A DNA stretch of 64,000 nucleotides, taken from positions 1-64,000 of the forward strand of contig CAYVFU010000016.1 of the NCBI GenBank assembly GCA_964450495.1, in the 5' to 3' direction. The stretch comes from CALFUK01 sp964450495 (GTDB taxonomy: Bacteria > Bacteroidota > Bacteroidia > Chitinophagales > Saprospiraceae). Positions 35,791-44,572 of this stretch are shown piece after piece; position 1 is the stretch's first letter; the number at the start of each line of letters is the position of its first letter. The notes beneath the pieces were generated by a model. That model made no database searches. It was not told the DNA's origin and worked only from the letters and a program-made list of their open reading frames with translations. The translations under genes were made by a program, and so were the position numbers.

Positions 35791-37014
35791 TTAGTTGACA
35801 GGTTGAAACACACGCATATAATCTATTTCCATAGTCTGTGGAAATACCGTTGTATTGTCTGGATTCCCTGGTAATCTTCCACCTACAGCAACATTCAGTA
35901 TAAAAAAGAAATTTTGATTAAAGCGATAGATAGCTGGACTTACTGTATTAAGATTTATAGAATGAAATTTATTTTCATCCACATACCACTCAATATTGTT
36001 CGACTCCCAAACAATACTGAACACGTGAAATTCTTCACTAAAGTCTGTTGAATTGTTGAATGCGCCAGAGCGAAAGGTACTTCCTTCGCCTGGATTGCCC
36101 CAATGCGCAGTACCAAGTACTTCGTCTGGCTCACTTCCAACTAACTCCATAATGTCTATCTCTCCACATGCAGGCCAACCCACATCATCAATATTAGCAC
36201 CAAGCATCCAGATTGCAGGCCACAGTCCTTGTCCTGTAGGCAATTTAGCCCTGACATCTATTCTTCCAAATTGAAATTCCAACTTGTCTTGCGTTATTAT
36301 TCGAGCTGATTCAAATTGAAACTGATCTATTTGAGTTGCTGTGATGACCATTTTACCATCATCAAAACTGAGATTGTCTTCTTTGGATGTATATTCTTGA
36401 AGCTCGTTATTCCCCCATCCACAAATCTCAGGACAGCCATCGCCAATTTCAAAAGTAAATATATTTGTATCTAGTTCGTTAGTGTCAAATTCTTCCGTCC
36501 ATAACGCTTCATACCCAAAGTAGGAAGTTGGTGTAAGGTAGCCATCTTCATCAAAGAATTCTCCTTCGTCAATATCTCTGATGACACCAACGCCTGTCGG
36601 ATCATCTATTGTTGCATTCGTAGGATTGCTAATCACTACTCGAAACTCTTCATCAATCTCTTTGGTCTGATCATCGAGTACTGGTATTGTAATCGTTGCG
36701 GTAGTCGTTCCAACCGAGATAGTACCTTCTCCAGTCGTACTCATAAAATCTACGTCAGGTTCAGCTGTAATTCCTTCCGTCTCAAATTGAAATAAAATAT
36801 TTTCTGTAAAGTCTGCTGTATTGGACTTCACTTCAAACACTATATTCCCTCCGCCGTCAGTCTCAATAGCAGTTGCTCCGTCTATAGATATTTGTGGTGT
36901 AGATGCATTTGGTTGTGAACCTGGATCTGTAGGATTCGTGTCACTACTACATCCTACTATCAATACACTTGTCAAAGCGCACACGAATAAAATACTGTTT
37001 AAGTAAATCTTCAT
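35791..37014 (-). CDS. GH16 family beta-glucanase (laminarinase-type) lipoprotein with Calx-beta domain
   Basis: A 407-residue lipoprotein (lipobox LIVGC, Cys22). A Calx-beta-like domain at about 40-145 (EPDVDFMSTTGEGTISVG, ATITIPVLDDQTKEIDEEF) precedes the GH16 catalytic domain at about 165-407. The catalytic motif GEIDIMELVG places nucleophile Glu285 and acid/base Glu290. Neighbouring conserved blocks are ARIITQDKLEFQFGRIDVRAKLP, GLWPAIWMLG, TAHWGN and the closing MEIDYMRVFQ. The ExDIxE spacing (with Met before the second Glu) is the laminarinase/beta-1,3(4)-glucanase type. It is monocistronic and convergent with the DUF4249 gene, and is the only recognisable polysaccharide hydrolase in the window. 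It would act at the cell surface on beta-glucans such as laminarin. Confidence 0.93.
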   Translation of the reverse strand: MKIYLNSILFVCALTSVLIVGCSSDTNPTDPGSQPNASTPQISIDGATAIETDGGGNIVFEVKSNTADFTENILFQFETEGITAEPDVDFMSTTGEGTISVGTTTATITIPVLDDQTKEIDEEFRVVISNPTNATIDDPTGVGVIRDIDEGEFFDEDGYLTPTSYFGYEALWTEEFDTNELDTNIFTFEIGDGCPEICGWGNNELQEYTSKEDNLSFDDGKMVITATQIDQFQFESARIITQDKLEFQFGRIDVRAKLPTGQGLWPAIWMLGANIDDVGWPACGEIDIMELVGSEPDEVLGTAHWGNPGEGSTFRSGAFNNSTDFSEEFHVFSIVWESNNIEWYVDENKFHSINLNTVSPAIYRFNQNFFFILNVAVGGRLPGNPDNTTVFPQTMEIDYMRVFQPVN

Positions 37015-37358
37015 AGTTGAAAACTAACGTTAGGACTAAGGTAGTTGTTCTAATTTTTCCTAAAAAGGAAGTTTGTGATTATTAGTGTTAAAATCTAGGC
37101 TCTGATTCACAGTACATCATTGGTCTGTGCCTTATCTCTCGCTACATTTGACTAAATCTGACCTTTAGTATATAAATATCGAGCTTTTCAACAGCGGTTG
37201 GATTGTAATATCCTTAGGGTTTCGTCTTCTAAAAAGCTGCTAACAAAGGCTCAGATTGCATTTTTAAGCAGATAAATATGAAAATTACCCTGTTTTTGAA
37301 CCAATTTTAATCAGAAATCTTTATATATTTGCAGCCTTTTAAAAATCAAATTTTATTT
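37015..37358. other. intergenic region upstream of rpsU
   Basis: 344 bp with no supported ORF on either strand. It includes TATATTTG at 37324-37331, an exact -7 box for rpsU about 28 bp before its ATG; the nearest TTG upstream is 25 bp away, longer than usual. No Shine-Dalgarno-like purine run precedes the rpsU start. Confidence 0.5.
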
Positions 37359-37547
37359 ATGCTCATAATTAATGTAAAAGACGAAGAATCAATTGACCGC
37401 GCACTAAAGCGTTACAAACGTAAATTCCAGAGAACTGGATTGTTGAAAGAAATCCGTCGAAGAAAGAACTTCACTAAACCGTCTGTAGAAAGACGTAACG
37501 AAATATTAAACGCTGAGTACAGACAAAAAATGTACGGCGATCAATAA
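37359..37547 (+). CDS. rpsU: 30S ribosomal protein bS21
   Basis: A 62-residue basic protein, the small-subunit protein bS21. MLIINVKDEESIDRALKRYK is the family start, and KRKFQRTGLLKEIRRRKNF plus PSVERRNEILN complete the family block. The C-terminus carries NAEYRQKMYG with Tyr54; in Bacteroidia this residue has been reported to hold the anti-Shine-Dalgarno end of 16S rRNA in a protein pocket (recalled from the Flavobacterium ribosome work). The start at ATG 37359 is preferred over TTG 37329. It is monocistronic, with its own promoter box and terminator. The leader has no Shine-Dalgarno sequence, in contrast with species where rpsU itself uses one for autoregulation. Confidence 0.97.
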   Translation: MLIINVKDEESIDRALKRYKRKFQRTGLLKEIRRRKNFTKPSVERRNEILNAEYRQKMYGDQ

Positions 37548-37568
37548 GAAATAGAAGCATAAATGATT

Positions 37569-37604
37569 AAAACCCCGTAAGTGACTCACTTATGGGGTTT
37601 TTTT
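37569..37604 (+). terminator. Rho-independent terminator of rpsU
   Basis: AAAACCCC (37569-37576) pairs with GGGGTTTT (37594-37601), with an inner TAAGTG/CACTTA helix, and the 3' strand runs into a T-tract to 37604. It starts about 20 bp after the rpsU stop. Confidence 0.92.
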
Positions 37605-37817
37605 ATTTCGTACCTCAATCAATGATGCGGCATTTATTTAGCCTTAGTAGAATCTACTTGAAAAACCAAAGAGCAGTTTAAAATTAAAACGACAATGCCA
37701 CAAAATGTGGATTTACAATAAACCCACAACAAGGCATACTGCACGCTCAAAAACCTGCACTGCTAACGCGAAAAAGCGAACCCAAAATTATCCAATATTT
37801 TCTAGACGTTTAGCTAA

Positions 37818-40274
37818 TCAGTTACCTTGTTGACCACCTTGCTGGCCGCCGCCTCCACCACCTTCACCTGCTTTTAAGTCAGAGTTTTTGATTTTGCTCT
37901 TTCTTTCCTTAAAGTCTACTTTACCAAACTTATACTTTACATTCAGTCCAAATGATCTGAACGGAAGCACAAAGGAAGATATCTGTGTAAATCCTAACCC
38001 ATCTATATTAGAATCGAAAGATTTATTGGCATGGAATGGCTCCACCATACGTACGCCAAGGCTGAAGTCATTAGTGATGTCATATCTCATCGCAATTGCG
38101 TACATAGAAAAACTAGCGTTTCTACCCTGAAGCGTGAACCTAGGAGAATTAAAAAAGGCGAAAAAGTCCGCTTTAATTTTTCCAGTGATTGCATATTCAC
38201 CACTTGTAAAAATTCTATATGCTAATTGACGATTTTCCAACTGTTCGCCATTTGCTATTCCTGAGACATTATATGTAAATACATCGCCTCCACCTCTAAT
38301 GGTAAACTTCTTTATTGTTTTGTTCATGAATAGGTTGATTCCAATAGAATTATTCTCTCCAACATTTGAATAACTCGTTATGGATGCCAACTGATCACTT
38401 AGACTCACTACTGATTCTATGATCTGTTCAGTTTGCTTGTAGTACAAATTACCAAAAATGGTCACTCCTTTGAAACTAGTGTTGTAGCCAAATTCTATTT
38501 GTCGGGTTAGCTCTGGATTTAGAAAAGGATTACCAAATGAAATATTGCCAAAATCCGTAGTGTTTACAAATGGATTTATAAAAAATAAACTTGGTCGTTG
38601 GATCCGCTGTGAGTAACTCAATTTAATGTTTCTAAAATTACTCAATGACTTAGAAAAAGCAATATTAGGCAACCAATTGTCATAGCCGTTACTGAAATCT
38701 TGTTCTGCTGCACTGCCATCTCCAGCTATTTCTGTACGCTCATACCTCATACCTGTGACCACATTAATTTTACCTAAATAAAAATTATAAGATAAATATC
38801 CCGCCATAACATCTTGATCGTATAAAAACAAGTTTGATCTTGTTTGGTCAAGCAAGTCATAGTCATCTGTTTGCTCGTTGAATCCAAGGTATTGAGAATC
38901 ACTATCTATGTTTCTGATCACTGTTTTGACACCAACTTCAAGTTTGTTGGCTGTACCTACAGGATGCACATAATCAATCTGCCCTGTTATTTCTAAATTA
39001 TCAGGATCATTGACGATATTTTCTCGTCTTGTAAAAAATCCTGTCTCCGTTAGAAAGTTGTCCTGATTTTGGATATTGCCAGATAATTGAGCGGCAAATA
39101 CCAATTCCTGCTTTTCATTTCCTTCGAATTTTCTGGTATAATCAGTGTTCCAATCATAGCCGCTATATAAATTATCACCTATTGTCCGTCTGTCAAATGC
39201 CCCTTGACCTAGAATACCAGAAGAAGTGCCATCCCTATCAAATCCAAAACCTCTATAGGTAATGGATGTATTGATTGCATTAAATGCATTGAAGTCATAG
39301 AATGCAGATGCTGAACCATTGAATCCTAAACGAGAGGTATTTGTAATACCATCAAATTCATAAAGCACCTCCCCTGAATCTGCAATACGGCTGAATGTAT
39401 TGGTTCCATCTATGGGGTTTGAATACCATAATCCTGCATTTGTTGTAAATCCAAAACGACCTTTCCCAATGTTTAGATTGAGATTACCATTATTTTGTCT
39501 GTTGCCTACAGAACCATTAAAGGTTCCTGCAACACCTTCAACATTATCTTTTTTAGTAATTATGTTTATAATTCCACCACTCCCCTCTCCGTCGTATTTT
39601 GCTCCTGGTGACGAGATCACTTCTACTTTCTTAATTTGATCTGCTGGAAACATCTTAAGTGCATCTGCAGCATTAGCAGAAAACATACCAGAAGGCTTAC
39701 CATTTATTAAAATTCTTACTTGCTGAGACCCACGAATGGAGACATTACCGTCAAGGTCTACACTTAACAATGGCACCTTTCTCAACACATCAGCCGCATC
39801 TCCTCCAGCTATAGACGAATCATCTTCTGCATTGAATATTATCTTATCCACCTTATTTTCAATTAATGCTCTTTTTTCTGTTATCTGTACTTCATCAAGG
39901 ACGACATTATCTTGAGCTAATTGAATATCTCCTAATGAGACATCAGGGTCTTTTAGTGTTAATTCTATTCCCGGCATCAATTTAGTTTCATAACCAAGAA
40001 AAGAGATTTCAACATCGTATGTTCCATCCTTAATGTCAGCCAATTTGAAATCACCGTTTTCATCAGAAAGTGTACCATTTATGATTTTCTCACTACCAGC
40101 TTTTCTCAAAGAAATAGTTGCATAGCCAACTCCTTCATTTGTACCTGGATCGATAATACTACCTGTAATTTTACCTTTGATGGATGGGCCTTTTTTACCG
40201 CCAAATCCACCCCATTGCGCAGAAAGTGTACATGTTGTCAAAAGTAGAAGAAGTGTAAATAGTTTGGTTTTCAT
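37818..40274 (-). CDS. outer-membrane beta-barrel (TonB receptor-like) protein with Gly/Gln-rich C-terminal tail
   Basis: An 818-residue outer-membrane protein of the OMP_b-brl_3 type. Signal peptide about 1-19 (TLSAQ), a Gly/Lys stretch WGGFGGKKGP, then a carboxypeptidase-regulatory-like domain (about 32-115). The plug (about 125-245) has DAADVLRKVPLLSVDLDGNVSIRGSQQVRILINGKPSG and SSPGAKYDGEGSGGIINIITKK. The barrel follows. Instead of ending in an aromatic strand it continues past VKYKFGKVDF with a basic linker and a tail of Gly and Gln (residues 801-818). Members often import peptides or act in metal or protein handling; the substrate is unknown. A TAAATTTG box lies 23 bp upstream of the ATG. 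Confidence 0.9.
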   Translation of the reverse strand: MKTKLFTLLLLLTTCTLSAQWGGFGGKKGPSIKGKITGSIIDPGTNEGVGYATISLRKAGSEKIINGTLSDENGDFKLADIKDGTYDVEISFLGYETKLMPGIELTLKDPDVSLGDIQLAQDNVVLDEVQITEKRALIENKVDKIIFNAEDDSSIAGGDAADVLRKVPLLSVDLDGNVSIRGSQQVRILINGKPSGMFSANAADALKMFPADQIKKVEVISSPGAKYDGEGSGGIINIITKKDNVEGVAGTFNGSVGNRQNNGNLNLNIGKGRFGFTTNAGLWYSNPIDGTNTFSRIADSGEVLYEFDGITNTSRLGFNGSASAFYDFNAFNAINTSITYRGFGFDRDGTSSGILGQGAFDRRTIGDNLYSGYDWNTDYTRKFEGNEKQELVFAAQLSGNIQNQDNFLTETGFFTRRENIVNDPDNLEITGQIDYVHPVGTANKLEVGVKTVIRNIDSDSQYLGFNEQTDDYDLLDQTRSNLFLYDQDVMAGYLSYNFYLGKINVVTGMRYERTEIAGDGSAAEQDFSNGYDNWLPNIAFSKSLSNFRNIKLSYSQRIQRPSLFFINPFVNTTDFGNISFGNPFLNPELTRQIEFGYNTSFKGVTIFGNLYYKQTEQIIESVVSLSDQLASITSYSNVGENNSIGINLFMNKTIKKFTIRGGGDVFTYNVSGIANGEQLENRQLAYRIFTSGEYAITGKIKADFFAFFNSPRFTLQGRNASFSMYAIAMRYDITNDFSLGVRMVEPFHANKSFDSNIDGLGFTQISSFVLPFRSFGLNVKYKFGKVDFKERKSKIKNSDLKAGEGGGGGGQQGGQQGN

Positions 40275-40296
40275 ATTCTCTTTGAATTACACAGTG

Positions 40297-40304
40297 CAAA
40301 TTTA
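40297..40304 (-). promoter_or_regulatory. candidate -7 box TAAATTTG for the outer-membrane barrel gene
   Basis: An exact TAnnTTTG match on the minus strand, 22 bp upstream of the ATG at 40274. A TTTG lies 24 bp further upstream, slightly beyond the usual spacing. Confidence 0.4.
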
Positions 40305-40428
40305 CACCATTTAACCACCTTATAACCTCAAATTCGACAGTAAGTTGCTTTTTCTATACGAAATCACATTTTGGCTCTGGCCCTATGGTTATATAAAGAA
40401 TTGATTAGGGTAAATCACAAAATAGCAA

Positions 40429-41265
40429 TTATTGAATTTCAATCCAATAGGAACCACCATGTTGCTCTTTATGACAATCAGGTAATTGCGCAAACAGTTT
40501 GTTTATCTGAGGTTTAAATTGGTCATCTTGACTGACATGATACGCTGGAAAGATTGTTTTATACCTTTCTTGATTCGATAGTAAAAATGCGGCTAAAACA
40601 TATTGTTCAGAATAGAATCTATCACACATAAATTGAGGATAATCATGTGGCAAATATATATCGTGCAATTGGACGATAACTCCTGAAGGCAATGCAGGTA
40701 GTACTTCCATAAAAAAGACCATGCTATCTGAGTTTGGAAATACACGATGGGAATTATCAATGAAAAGAATATCCCCCGTATCCACACTGATCTTTTGAAA
40801 TTCTAATTCTTCAAAAGCTGTTTTATATTGGGTGTCCACAAGCTGCGTAATTTCTTGACGGGGATTGGGATCAATGCTAATAATCTCCATTTCAAAATTA
40901 AAATCAGTTCTTGCTTTGTTTGCTACTAAGGTAGAATTACCACTGCCTACTTCAATAAACCGTTTTGGCTTATGTTGAGCAAGCATAGCATATAAGACCA
41001 TAATATCAAACATGGGAAAGTATCCATTATTCCAATGTAATTCTCCCATCTCAGTTGCTTTCTCAGGCACCGATTTATAGGCTTCTAAGTGCTGTGAGAG
41101 TTGTCCTACAAAAGTGGAGTAGACCACTTTATCCTTATTAATGCATGTTGTTAGTTGACTGTGTGTTGCCTTACCATGACCATATCTTGGCTTGGGATTC
41201 ACTGGATAATCCAAAAACACTTTTTGCCACTGAGGGTGTAAAAACTTGTACAGCTTTCTAAACAT
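40429..41265 (-). CDS. class I SAM-dependent methyltransferase-like protein
   Basis: A 278-residue soluble protein with a Rossmann methyltransferase core: FIEVGSGNSTLVA (motif I, about 85-97), IISIDPNPR (motif II region), GDILFIDNSHR (about 165-175) and a later LHDIYLPHDYP strand. This arrangement is like the methyltransferase_24 group often linked to surface polysaccharide or small-molecule methylation. The N-terminal 70 residues and C-terminal aromatic region are not recognised. It is alone on the minus strand between the receptor and the DUF5916 gene. The acceptor is unknown. Confidence 0.75.
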   Translation of the reverse strand: MFRKLYKFLHPQWQKVFLDYPVNPKPRYGHGKATHSQLTTCINKDKVVYSTFVGQLSQHLEAYKSVPEKATEMGELHWNNGYFPMFDIMVLYAMLAQHKPKRFIEVGSGNSTLVANKARTDFNFEMEIISIDPNPRQEITQLVDTQYKTAFEELEFQKISVDTGDILFIDNSHRVFPNSDSMVFFMEVLPALPSGVIVQLHDIYLPHDYPQFMCDRFYSEQYVLAAFLLSNQERYKTIFPAYHVSQDDQFKPQINKLFAQLPDCHKEQHGGSYWIEIQ

Positions 41266-41382
41266 AAAAATTGAAGTTACTACAATTCAACTGAGTCCTC
41301 AAAAAATAATAATGGGCCATGAAGAAAAAAGAAAGTTTTTCAATCTGTGATAAACATGCCAGAAGCATCAAGCAATCCTAAA

Positions 41383-41423
41383 CCGTACTCGCGAGCATGG
41401 TATTGGCGTAATGTGCAGTACGG
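41383..41423. repeat. 7-bp inverted repeat CCGTACT/AGTACGG
   Basis: Perfect arms at 41383-41389 and 41417-41423 with a 27-nt loop, placed about 20 bp after the DUF5916 stop and upstream of the methyltransferase promoter side. There is no T-tract. It may be a structured leader or the end of a transcript. Confidence 0.3.
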
Positions 41424-41441
41424 ATAGAAGGGCTTACTTAC

Positions 41442-43649
41442 TTAAGTATTCAACCAGTATGTAACCTTAGCTACAATTGCTCTATTCTGTATATTAAATG
41501 AGAATCTATCAGAAGGATCATCACCAGAAAAATAATTATCTGTAAATACCAAAAAGAAATCAGATACAGGTGCAAATCGCCACTGTAACCTTGCATTGAT
41601 ATTCGTATTCTGTGACTGTGTATTGTATTGAATAAACGTAGTAAAAAATAATTCTTTTGAAAATGTATAATCAATTCTTGGGCCTAGTAAAAATGTTTGC
41701 TTTGCTTCATCTAAATGAGGCATATCGAAGTAATTATAATTAACATCAATTGCTATAGACGCTTTCGGTTTTGATACGAAAGTTACCCTGCCCCTAGAAC
41801 CATATCTCCATCCATTAAAATACTGGCCAATGTATGGACTGACAAAAAATGAAACAGGTTTTCTTCTGTCTGTTGAAAATTGTCCCCCGAAGGCTATATA
41901 ATTATATTCAGTATCCGCCTTTAAGGTTTCTGAGTCCGTACCTGTAGGATCAAATTCATCAAACAAATAGACATAATTATGCGAAAAGCCAAAACTAAAT
42001 CTTCCGTTATCGTTTGTTGTTCCGCCTACACCAAATGTTATTTCATGGTCTGTTTTACCAAAACCAGGTCTAAAGAAAAAATCTACATCTGACCCAATTC
42101 CGATATTATTAAAAACTCCACCTTCAGGATAAAATTCTCTGCTAATCGAAGGATTGAATCTTATATAATTATTACGTCTTACAAATCCCACTTGAGCATC
42201 ATAATCTTCGCTCACGTATTCATGTGAATACGATATATCCCAATTGAGCGTATTGTAATTTAACTCTGCTCCGTGTGTTAATGGGACGCCATCCGTACCT
42301 GGAGTAGATGATCCATGCACGAATGTTTTACCAGTCCAAACATTAGATGCATCAGCGAAATTGAAATCAACACCAAATACTCTATTTGATTCTTCAATAA
42401 ACTCGGCATCTTGCAATTGTTCCACATTCAACAATTGCTTATTGACAGCAATAAAGCTGATATTCGATCTAGACCAGATCCTTCGTTGTAGAGCGAGAAC
42501 AGAGAAATTAGTCGCATGGATGCCATTGTCTTTATCTGAAGCAGTCTGCATATTTAGTAAACCTATCCGCAAGTTTTGATTGACATTCCCACTTAATCTC
42601 GCTCCTGCATAAATTCTGTTCTGGACAATATCTCCATCGTTGTTTTCAGCAATTCCGATACGTCTAGAGAAGAATGGATTTATTGAGTTTGTGCCAAAAT
42701 CTCCAAACAAATCCGCATTCTCTAAAAAGAACTGTCTTCGTTCGGGAAAGAAAATTTCGAATCTTGACAAATCTGTTATTTGCTGATCGACTTCTACTTG
42801 CGAGAAATCTGGATTGACCGTCAAATCCAAATTTATACTTGGTGTGATTGCTATTTTTGCATCACCACCGACATCATATATGAGTTTTCCTTCTTCTCCT
42901 TCTTCATAGTTTTTACTCCATCCTGTTGTTGCAAATGGAATTAAAGAAACTTTGCTAGTTGATGCTTCTAAGGGTTCTTCCCATCGAATATCCATGTTAA
43001 AGCCAAGATTAGTCATTGGTAAGTTTCTAGGAACACCAGTAAGCGTGCTCCACTCATTGCATTGTGCATCAAACCGATATGCACCAAAGTTCCAAAGTTC
43101 ACTTCCTTCATTGTAACGCATACTCGAGAAAGGAATTTTTAATTCAGCAGTATAGAACTTATCAAATTTCTTGGCATCTCCTATCCATTTATTATCCCAA
43201 GATTCGTCAAAATCTCTAAAGTCTGTACCTCCGTTTGAGATGACTCCCTCACGTCTGACACCTTCTGCATTTATACCAAAAAAGTATGCATTCGTCTTAT
43301 CCTTGAAAGCATCAAATACGAAAGTCATATTATCTATACCGCCACCTCTGTAATCTCTTTTAAGTGAATTTACTACCCAGTTATTTCCTGAAGAGTAACA
43401 TTTTAAAGATATATATAAGAAGTTGTCATCATAAACCATCTGAATTTCTGATTGCCCAACAGCGAGTACTGTATCTGTAGGGAAATATTGCTGAAAGTTT
43501 TCTAGTTTTTGTGCATTCTGCCATACAGGATCACTGATGTCTCCATCCACAGTGATGTTCTCATTAATCTTCTTAATGACGTAAGTTGTCTGGGCAAAGC
43601 CAAAAGTAATGAAGCAATTGAAAAGAATACAGAGTACAAACTTATGCAT
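41442..43649 (-). CDS. DUF5916 family outer-membrane protein with CBM9-like N-terminal domain
   Basis: A 735-residue protein. Signal peptide about 1-19 (ending FGFAQ). The N-terminal domain (about 25-230) is of the CBM9-like type: NITVDGDISDPVWQNAQ, QMVYDDNFLYISLKC and AELKIPFSSMRY. The DUF5916 part (about 235-735) has LTVNPDFSQVEVDQQITDLSRFEIFFPERRQFFLENADLF, the family signature, and then many amphipathic strands ending in an aromatic-rich C-terminus, consistent with an outer-membrane barrel. A related protein lies at 57788-60001. Function is unknown; the CBM9-like domain suggests sugar binding. TAATTTTG lies just upstream of the ATG. Confidence 0.88.
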   Translation of the reverse strand: MHKFVLCILFNCFITFGFAQTTYVIKKINENITVDGDISDPVWQNAQKLENFQQYFPTDTVLAVGQSEIQMVYDDNFLYISLKCYSSGNNWVVNSLKRDYRGGGIDNMTFVFDAFKDKTNAYFFGINAEGVRREGVISNGGTDFRDFDESWDNKWIGDAKKFDKFYTAELKIPFSSMRYNEGSELWNFGAYRFDAQCNEWSTLTGVPRNLPMTNLGFNMDIRWEEPLEASTSKVSLIPFATTGWSKNYEEGEEGKLIYDVGGDAKIAITPSINLDLTVNPDFSQVEVDQQITDLSRFEIFFPERRQFFLENADLFGDFGTNSINPFFSRRIGIAENNDGDIVQNRIYAGARLSGNVNQNLRIGLLNMQTASDKDNGIHATNFSVLALQRRIWSRSNISFIAVNKQLLNVEQLQDAEFIEESNRVFGVDFNFADASNVWTGKTFVHGSSTPGTDGVPLTHGAELNYNTLNWDISYSHEYVSEDYDAQVGFVRRNNYIRFNPSISREFYPEGGVFNNIGIGSDVDFFFRPGFGKTDHEITFGVGGTTNDNGRFSFGFSHNYVYLFDEFDPTGTDSETLKADTEYNYIAFGGQFSTDRRKPVSFFVSPYIGQYFNGWRYGSRGRVTFVSKPKASIAIDVNYNYFDMPHLDEAKQTFLLGPRIDYTFSKELFFTTFIQYNTQSQNTNINARLQWRFAPVSDFFLVFTDNYFSGDDPSDRFSFNIQNRAIVAKVTYWLNT

Positions 43650-43656
43650 AAGACCG

Positions 43657-43664
43657 CAAAATTA
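43657..43664 (-). promoter_or_regulatory. candidate -7 box TAATTTTG for the first DUF5916 gene
   Basis: An exact TAnnTTTG match on the minus strand eight bases from the ATG, implying a near-leaderless mRNA. No -33 TTG at normal spacing. Confidence 0.3.
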
Positions 43665-43938
43665 ATATTTGGTTACAAATATGGTTGATTTTGATATGTC
43701 AATGAACTGTTAACATATTTATGTCTAATAAAATTGATGCATCAAACAAATCATAAAAGGATTAAACCAGCATTTAGAGCAATAGTTCTATATGATGACA
43801 ACTATAAATGTGAGTGTATAGCTTTTTATACATTTATAAGGGTAAAATCAGTCAAATTCGAATATTTGGAAATGGTTTGTTCACGTTTATTCGTCTATTT
43901 CGTCTTAACAGGCTAACTAATCACATAAAATTTATACA

Positions 43939-44469
43939 ATGTATATAAAAATCATACTTATACTGACATCCCTTACAATGAGTCATGTTCTTTTTTCACA
44001 ATCAACAATGTCCAAAGAAGAACTAAAAACCATGCTATTAGATTCTAATCGAGAAACAGCACCTTTTAAAATTTACGATGGTAGCGAAGAAGGAGTAGAT
44101 CTCATTGCAGAATGGAGAATCGTTGATGCAGAATGGCAAACCATCTTTGCAAAATCAGGAAAGAAAAAAGTCTTCAAAATCAAAATGAAACTTAATGAAA
44201 AGAAGAAACAGTTTCGAACCAAAGATGAAGAATATACACTAGATTGGAAAAACGGAATTGCAAGTATGTCTGTGTCTAAAAGTAAATTTAAAGGCAAAAA
44301 AATGGCTATTGGCAAGGGTAAAAAGCAAAAGATTCTATTCACAGAAACAACAGAAGATAATATCATTTACGAATACAGTTTCAATACTGAGGAGCTCCGA
44401 AACCACATCAAATCAGTTGTAGCAAAATCAGACTGGGAATACAAAGAAGTGATTTTTAAGAAACTGTGA
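43939..44469 (+). CDS. conserved secreted protein of unknown function (176 aa)
   Basis: Signal peptide about 1-20 (ending VLFSQ). The mature protein is rich in Lys and Glu and beta-prone, with the order LIAEWRIVDAEWQTIFAKSG, KVFKIKMKLNEKKKQFRTKDEEYTLDW and a closing SDWEYKEVIFKKL. I have seen similar EW(K/R)IVDA(K/E)W proteins annotated as hypothetical. The many Lys residues (KKMAIGKGKKQK) could bind anionic surfaces, but no domain is recognised. Monocistronic, about 100 bp upstream of the esterase gene on the same strand. Confidence 0.7.
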   Translation: MYIKIILILTSLTMSHVLFSQSTMSKEELKTMLLDSNRETAPFKIYDGSEEGVDLIAEWRIVDAEWQTIFAKSGKKKVFKIKMKLNEKKKQFRTKDEEYTLDWKNGIASMSVSKSKFKGKKMAIGKGKKQKILFTETTEDNIIYEYSFNTEELRNHIKSVVAKSDWEYKEVIFKKL

Positions 44470-44572
44470 AAATAATCTTGGGAGTGTGGACAGTTACCAA
44501 TGAAAGCTGTATAAAATACCCATTAACATAACTAGATAATAAGTATCTTTTGGGAGTAATAAAAACAACTCC

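Noticed and set aside
43734..43916. 60-codon plus-strand frame upstream of the secreted 176-aa protein
   Set aside because: No motif, odd composition, in a promoter-like AT-rich gap; most likely chance.
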